NCBI GenBank assembly: GCA_016278435.1
Contig: JADQBU010000201.1
Span: 1 to 5,608, forward strand
Direction of reading: 5' to 3'
From: Halanaerobiales bacterium
GTDB taxonomy: Bacteria > Bacillota > Halanaerobiia > Halanaerobiales > JADQBU01
Length of the DNA: 5,608 nucleotides
Notes under the pieces: model-generated
The model's input: only the letters and a program-made list of their open reading frames with translations
What the model was told of the DNA's origin: nothing
Database searches by the model: none
Position numbers and translations under genes: made by a program
In this document: positions 3,624-5,608 of the stretch, piece by piece
Position numbering within the stretch: position 1 is the stretch's first letter
Layout: every line of letters starts with the position of its first letter

Positions 3624-5608
3624 CTAATTATTACTAAAATTCCGGAGTAAATATAAGAGAATAAGCATCGGGAAAAATAGAAGTGTGGCTGAAGCAACAA
3701 CTCCGGAGTCATTAACAAAAAAAGTTACAATACTACCGGTAATTCCCCCATAAAAACCAGCTGGTAAATAAGAATAATTATTTAAGAATCCCTCCAGTTT
3801 ACCTACCGGCTGTTTAAATAGTATAAAAATATAAACTAAAAAGGCAAGTAAGACTCTGGTCCAGATCGTCCATCTTAAAAGCTTTAAATTCATGGCAATT
3901 TTTCTCTTGATAATTAATTTAATCTCTGTCAGATTACCTGAAAAAAGTAATTTTAGTTTATTGCCGATATGGCTACTGGGACCCAGAACCTGATAATAAT
4001 CAAGTAACAGCAGTCCCAATAAAAATAAGATTAGAGCAAAAACTGTAAATAAAAATCTCTTTGAGGTCAATTTATAATTCCATAAGGAAAACCAGGTAAT
4101 CGTTCCGGCAAAAGTTGCTGTTATTAAACCACCAAAATTAGCTCCCATATTTACTGCCCCAACAAAATAAACCATCAAAATTAGATAAATTGCAGAGATT
4201 AATTTCATATATTTAAATCGCTTTTTTTCTATAAAAGCAGAAAGTCCCATCAATCCTCCACCGATGAATAAACCCATATATTCATTACCTATCCCATAAT
4301 AACGGGCACCGATTACAGATGAATAACCCAACAGAGAATCTGCCATTAACAGGTGCTGATCAGATAAGTCATAGATAATCATAAGAAGCAATAAAAAGAT
4401 TATTACTGTAACCCTTCCCAACCTGTCCATCCCCATCTTTTCCAGAACACATACTTCAAGTGCAGACAGGATAAATAAAATTATAATATACCAGTAATAA
4501 TTAGATATAACAAACCTGGATATGATCATAAAATTTAATGGAATAAATAGAATTGCTAATAATAAGTATTCAAAGATATATTCATTTATGATTGACAGTC
4601 TCAACTTCTCAAAAACAATTATTAAAATAGCCAGAAATACTATGAAAATTTGAATGGCGATAAATCCTTTAACAAACGGGGCTCTTAAATCAGAAATTAG
4701 AGATATTCTTCTCAACATATGTACAAGATTAGTCCAGCCAACATTAGATTTTATAGAAGTTATTTTTTGACCGGCTATCTCATAATTCAAACTTTCCATA
4801 TTAGCTGTATCTATCAGGGTTGGTAGTAGATCAGAAATTGTCACAAGTCCCTTCCGACGGGTTGAATCAGAAGTTAACCAGCCATGGTCTACTCCCCTTC
4901 CCGCCAGTAATAGCCAGGATAATTTTTCATGATCAGGAGGTGTTGGAACAATAATCCCCAACTGGGTCTTTTCTAGGTCTATATTCTGTAGGAGTGATGA
5001 AAGAAACAGATCTATTCTCTCCAGAGCATTTATTTTATGATCATTTTTTTCACCTTCACCAGGATTAACTGAAATTGAATTAAAATATTCCTCTATCCTG
5101 GACATATCACCGGTTTCAATTAGAATAATATCATTATTTTTCTTATACTGATTAAAACGCTGAATTAAAGCAGTAAAATCTGTAACATAGCCCCAGGGTC
5201 TATCTGTTCTCTGCAGGAGATCTCTACTGACATCTCCTGCAGGTACTATTCCCCTGTCATCCATGGCAACAGCAGTTATTGCTCTTCTTTTTTCTTTATC
5301 ATAATCAGCATTACCGATTACAGCAATCTGCTGATTATTTTCTCGACAGAGAGTCCCCAGCAGCCCTATGTATGGCCGATAGGTATTGCTACTGTTCAAT
5401 TTAACCAGTTCTTCAATATTTTTATTGACCACCTTACCACTAGAATTTTCTGCTATTTGTGTATATTTACTCCCTTTACATCTTTTTCCAGTGCCGGCAG
5501 TTAAATAAGTGCTTTCAGGTCTTATATCTCCGTCAGTACGGACATTCATCAAACCGAAAGCACCTATATGTTGTAGATAATTAATATTTTTTGTATTTGC
5601 CTGGGTCA
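3624..5608 (-). CDS. Polytopic membrane protein with N-terminal alkaline-phosphatase-superfamily-like domain, partial: N-terminus outside window
   Basis: The reading frame is open to the window edge (first full codon at 5606), giving 660 visible residues. The TTG/ATG at 5552/5549 is not the start: residues 14-24 (IGAFGLMNVRT) look like conserved core. Residues 1 to about 300 resemble the alkaline phosphatase/sulfatase fold: YLTAGTGKR (34-42), DIILIETGDMSR (159-170), a hydrophobic strand ending PTPPD (221-225), and STRRKGLVTISDLLPTLID (248-266), whose GLVT-x-x-D-x-x-PT part is typical of the superfamily. About 11 membrane segments follow (near 315-333, 343-363, 369-388, 398-414, 443-459, 467-485, 491-509, 518-536, 582-598, 616-632, 635-655), with loop motifs GARYYGIGNEYMG (433-445), NMGANFGG (486-493) and VNDSGVVA (631-638). 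The domain order (AlkP-like first, helices after) recalls GPI ethanolamine-phosphate transferases rather than LtaS; the substrate is unknown. I do not see a clear DHG/HxxH metal site. It probably shares a transcript with the next gene, 45 nt away. Confidence 0.85.
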   Translation of the reverse strand, partial: TQANTKNINYLQHIGAFGLMNVRTDGDIRPESTYLTAGTGKRCKGSKYTQIAENSSGKVVNKNIEELVKLNSSNTYRPYIGLLGTLCRENNQQIAVIGNADYDKEKRRAITAVAMDDRGIVPAGDVSRDLLQRTDRPWGYVTDFTALIQRFNQYKKNNDIILIETGDMSRIEEYFNSISVNPGEGEKNDHKINALERIDLFLSSLLQNIDLEKTQLGIIVPTPPDHEKLSWLLLAGRGVDHGWLTSDSTRRKGLVTISDLLPTLIDTANMESLNYEIAGQKITSIKSNVGWTNLVHMLRRISLISDLRAPFVKGFIAIQIFIVFLAILIIVFEKLRLSIINEYIFEYLLLAILFIPLNFMIISRFVISNYYWYIIILFILSALEVCVLEKMGMDRLGRVTVIIFLLLLMIIYDLSDQHLLMADSLLGYSSVIGARYYGIGNEYMGLFIGGGLMGLSAFIEKKRFKYMKLISAIYLILMVYFVGAVNMGANFGGLITATFAGTITWFSLWNYKLTSKRFLFTVFALILFLLGLLLLDYYQVLGPSSHIGNKLKLLFSGNLTEIKLIIKRKIAMNLKLLRWTIWTRVLLAFLVYIFILFKQPVGKLEGFLNNYSYLPAGFYGGITGSIVTFFVNDSGVVASATLLFFPMLILLYLLRNFSNN
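5211..5242. repeat. 11-bp perfect inverted repeat inside the membrane-protein gene
   Basis: CTGCAGGAGAT (5211-5221) and ATCTCCTGCAG (5232-5242) are perfectly complementary with a 10-nt loop. The stretch encodes PAGDVSRDLLQR (visible residues 122-133). Such a stem could form in mRNA of either strand; no U-tract follows. It may be chance or a codon-level accident. Confidence 0.45.

Noticed and set aside
3518..3718. Minus-strand ORF of 66 codons bridging two genes
   Set aside because: It overlaps the end of the AlkP-like gene and the start of the baseplate-J-like gene in another frame; both of those are well supported.

Overview
The window reads as a piece of a low-GC Gram-positive-type (Bacillota) chromosome. 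All credible genes lie on the minus strand, so the text runs backwards through one gene row. The evidence is AT-rich DNA, strong Shine-Dalgarno sites (GGAGG, GAGGGGGG, AAAAGGGG), frequent TTG/GTG starts, and the order ruvX - DUF1292 (yrzB-like) - mltG, which is typical of that phylum. The content, with a baseplate-J-type membrane protein next to ruvX, makes me think of an anaerobic clade such as the Halanaerobiales. That last step is inference and was not tested.

Layout in transcription order (high to low coordinates): (i) 5608-3624, a large polytopic membrane protein with an N-terminal alkaline-phosphatase-superfamily-like domain and about 11 membrane segments; its true start lies outside the window. 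(ii) 3578-2076, a single-pass membrane protein with a small cytosolic domain and a baseplate-J-like extracytoplasmic part. (iii) 2073-1639, RuvX/YqgF, the RNase H-fold Holliday-junction resolvase homologue. (iv) 1646-1377, a very acidic DUF1292 protein overlapping ruvX by 8 nt. (v) A 142-nt spacer with inverted repeats. (vi) 1234-932, a small DUF4258-like protein of unknown role. (vii) A 67-nt spacer with a good candidate promoter and a 12-bp perfect inverted repeat touching the next ribosome binding site. (viii) 864-1, MltG, the membrane-anchored endolytic murein transglycosylase, cut by the window edge after 288 residues.

Genes (ii)-(iv) are tightly packed (2-nt gap, then 8-nt overlap) and look translationally coupled; gene (i) is 45 nt upstream and probably co-transcribed. 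The last two genes are set apart by leaders with dyad symmetry, so they may be controlled separately. Functionally the row mixes one nucleic-acid enzyme (RuvX) with three envelope proteins: MltG, the baseplate-J-like protein and the AlkP-like membrane protein. I see no mobile element, CRISPR array, tRNA or rRNA. The most interesting parts are the two uncharacterised envelope proteins upstream of ruvX and the mltG leader, where long and short transcripts would expose the ribosome binding site differently.
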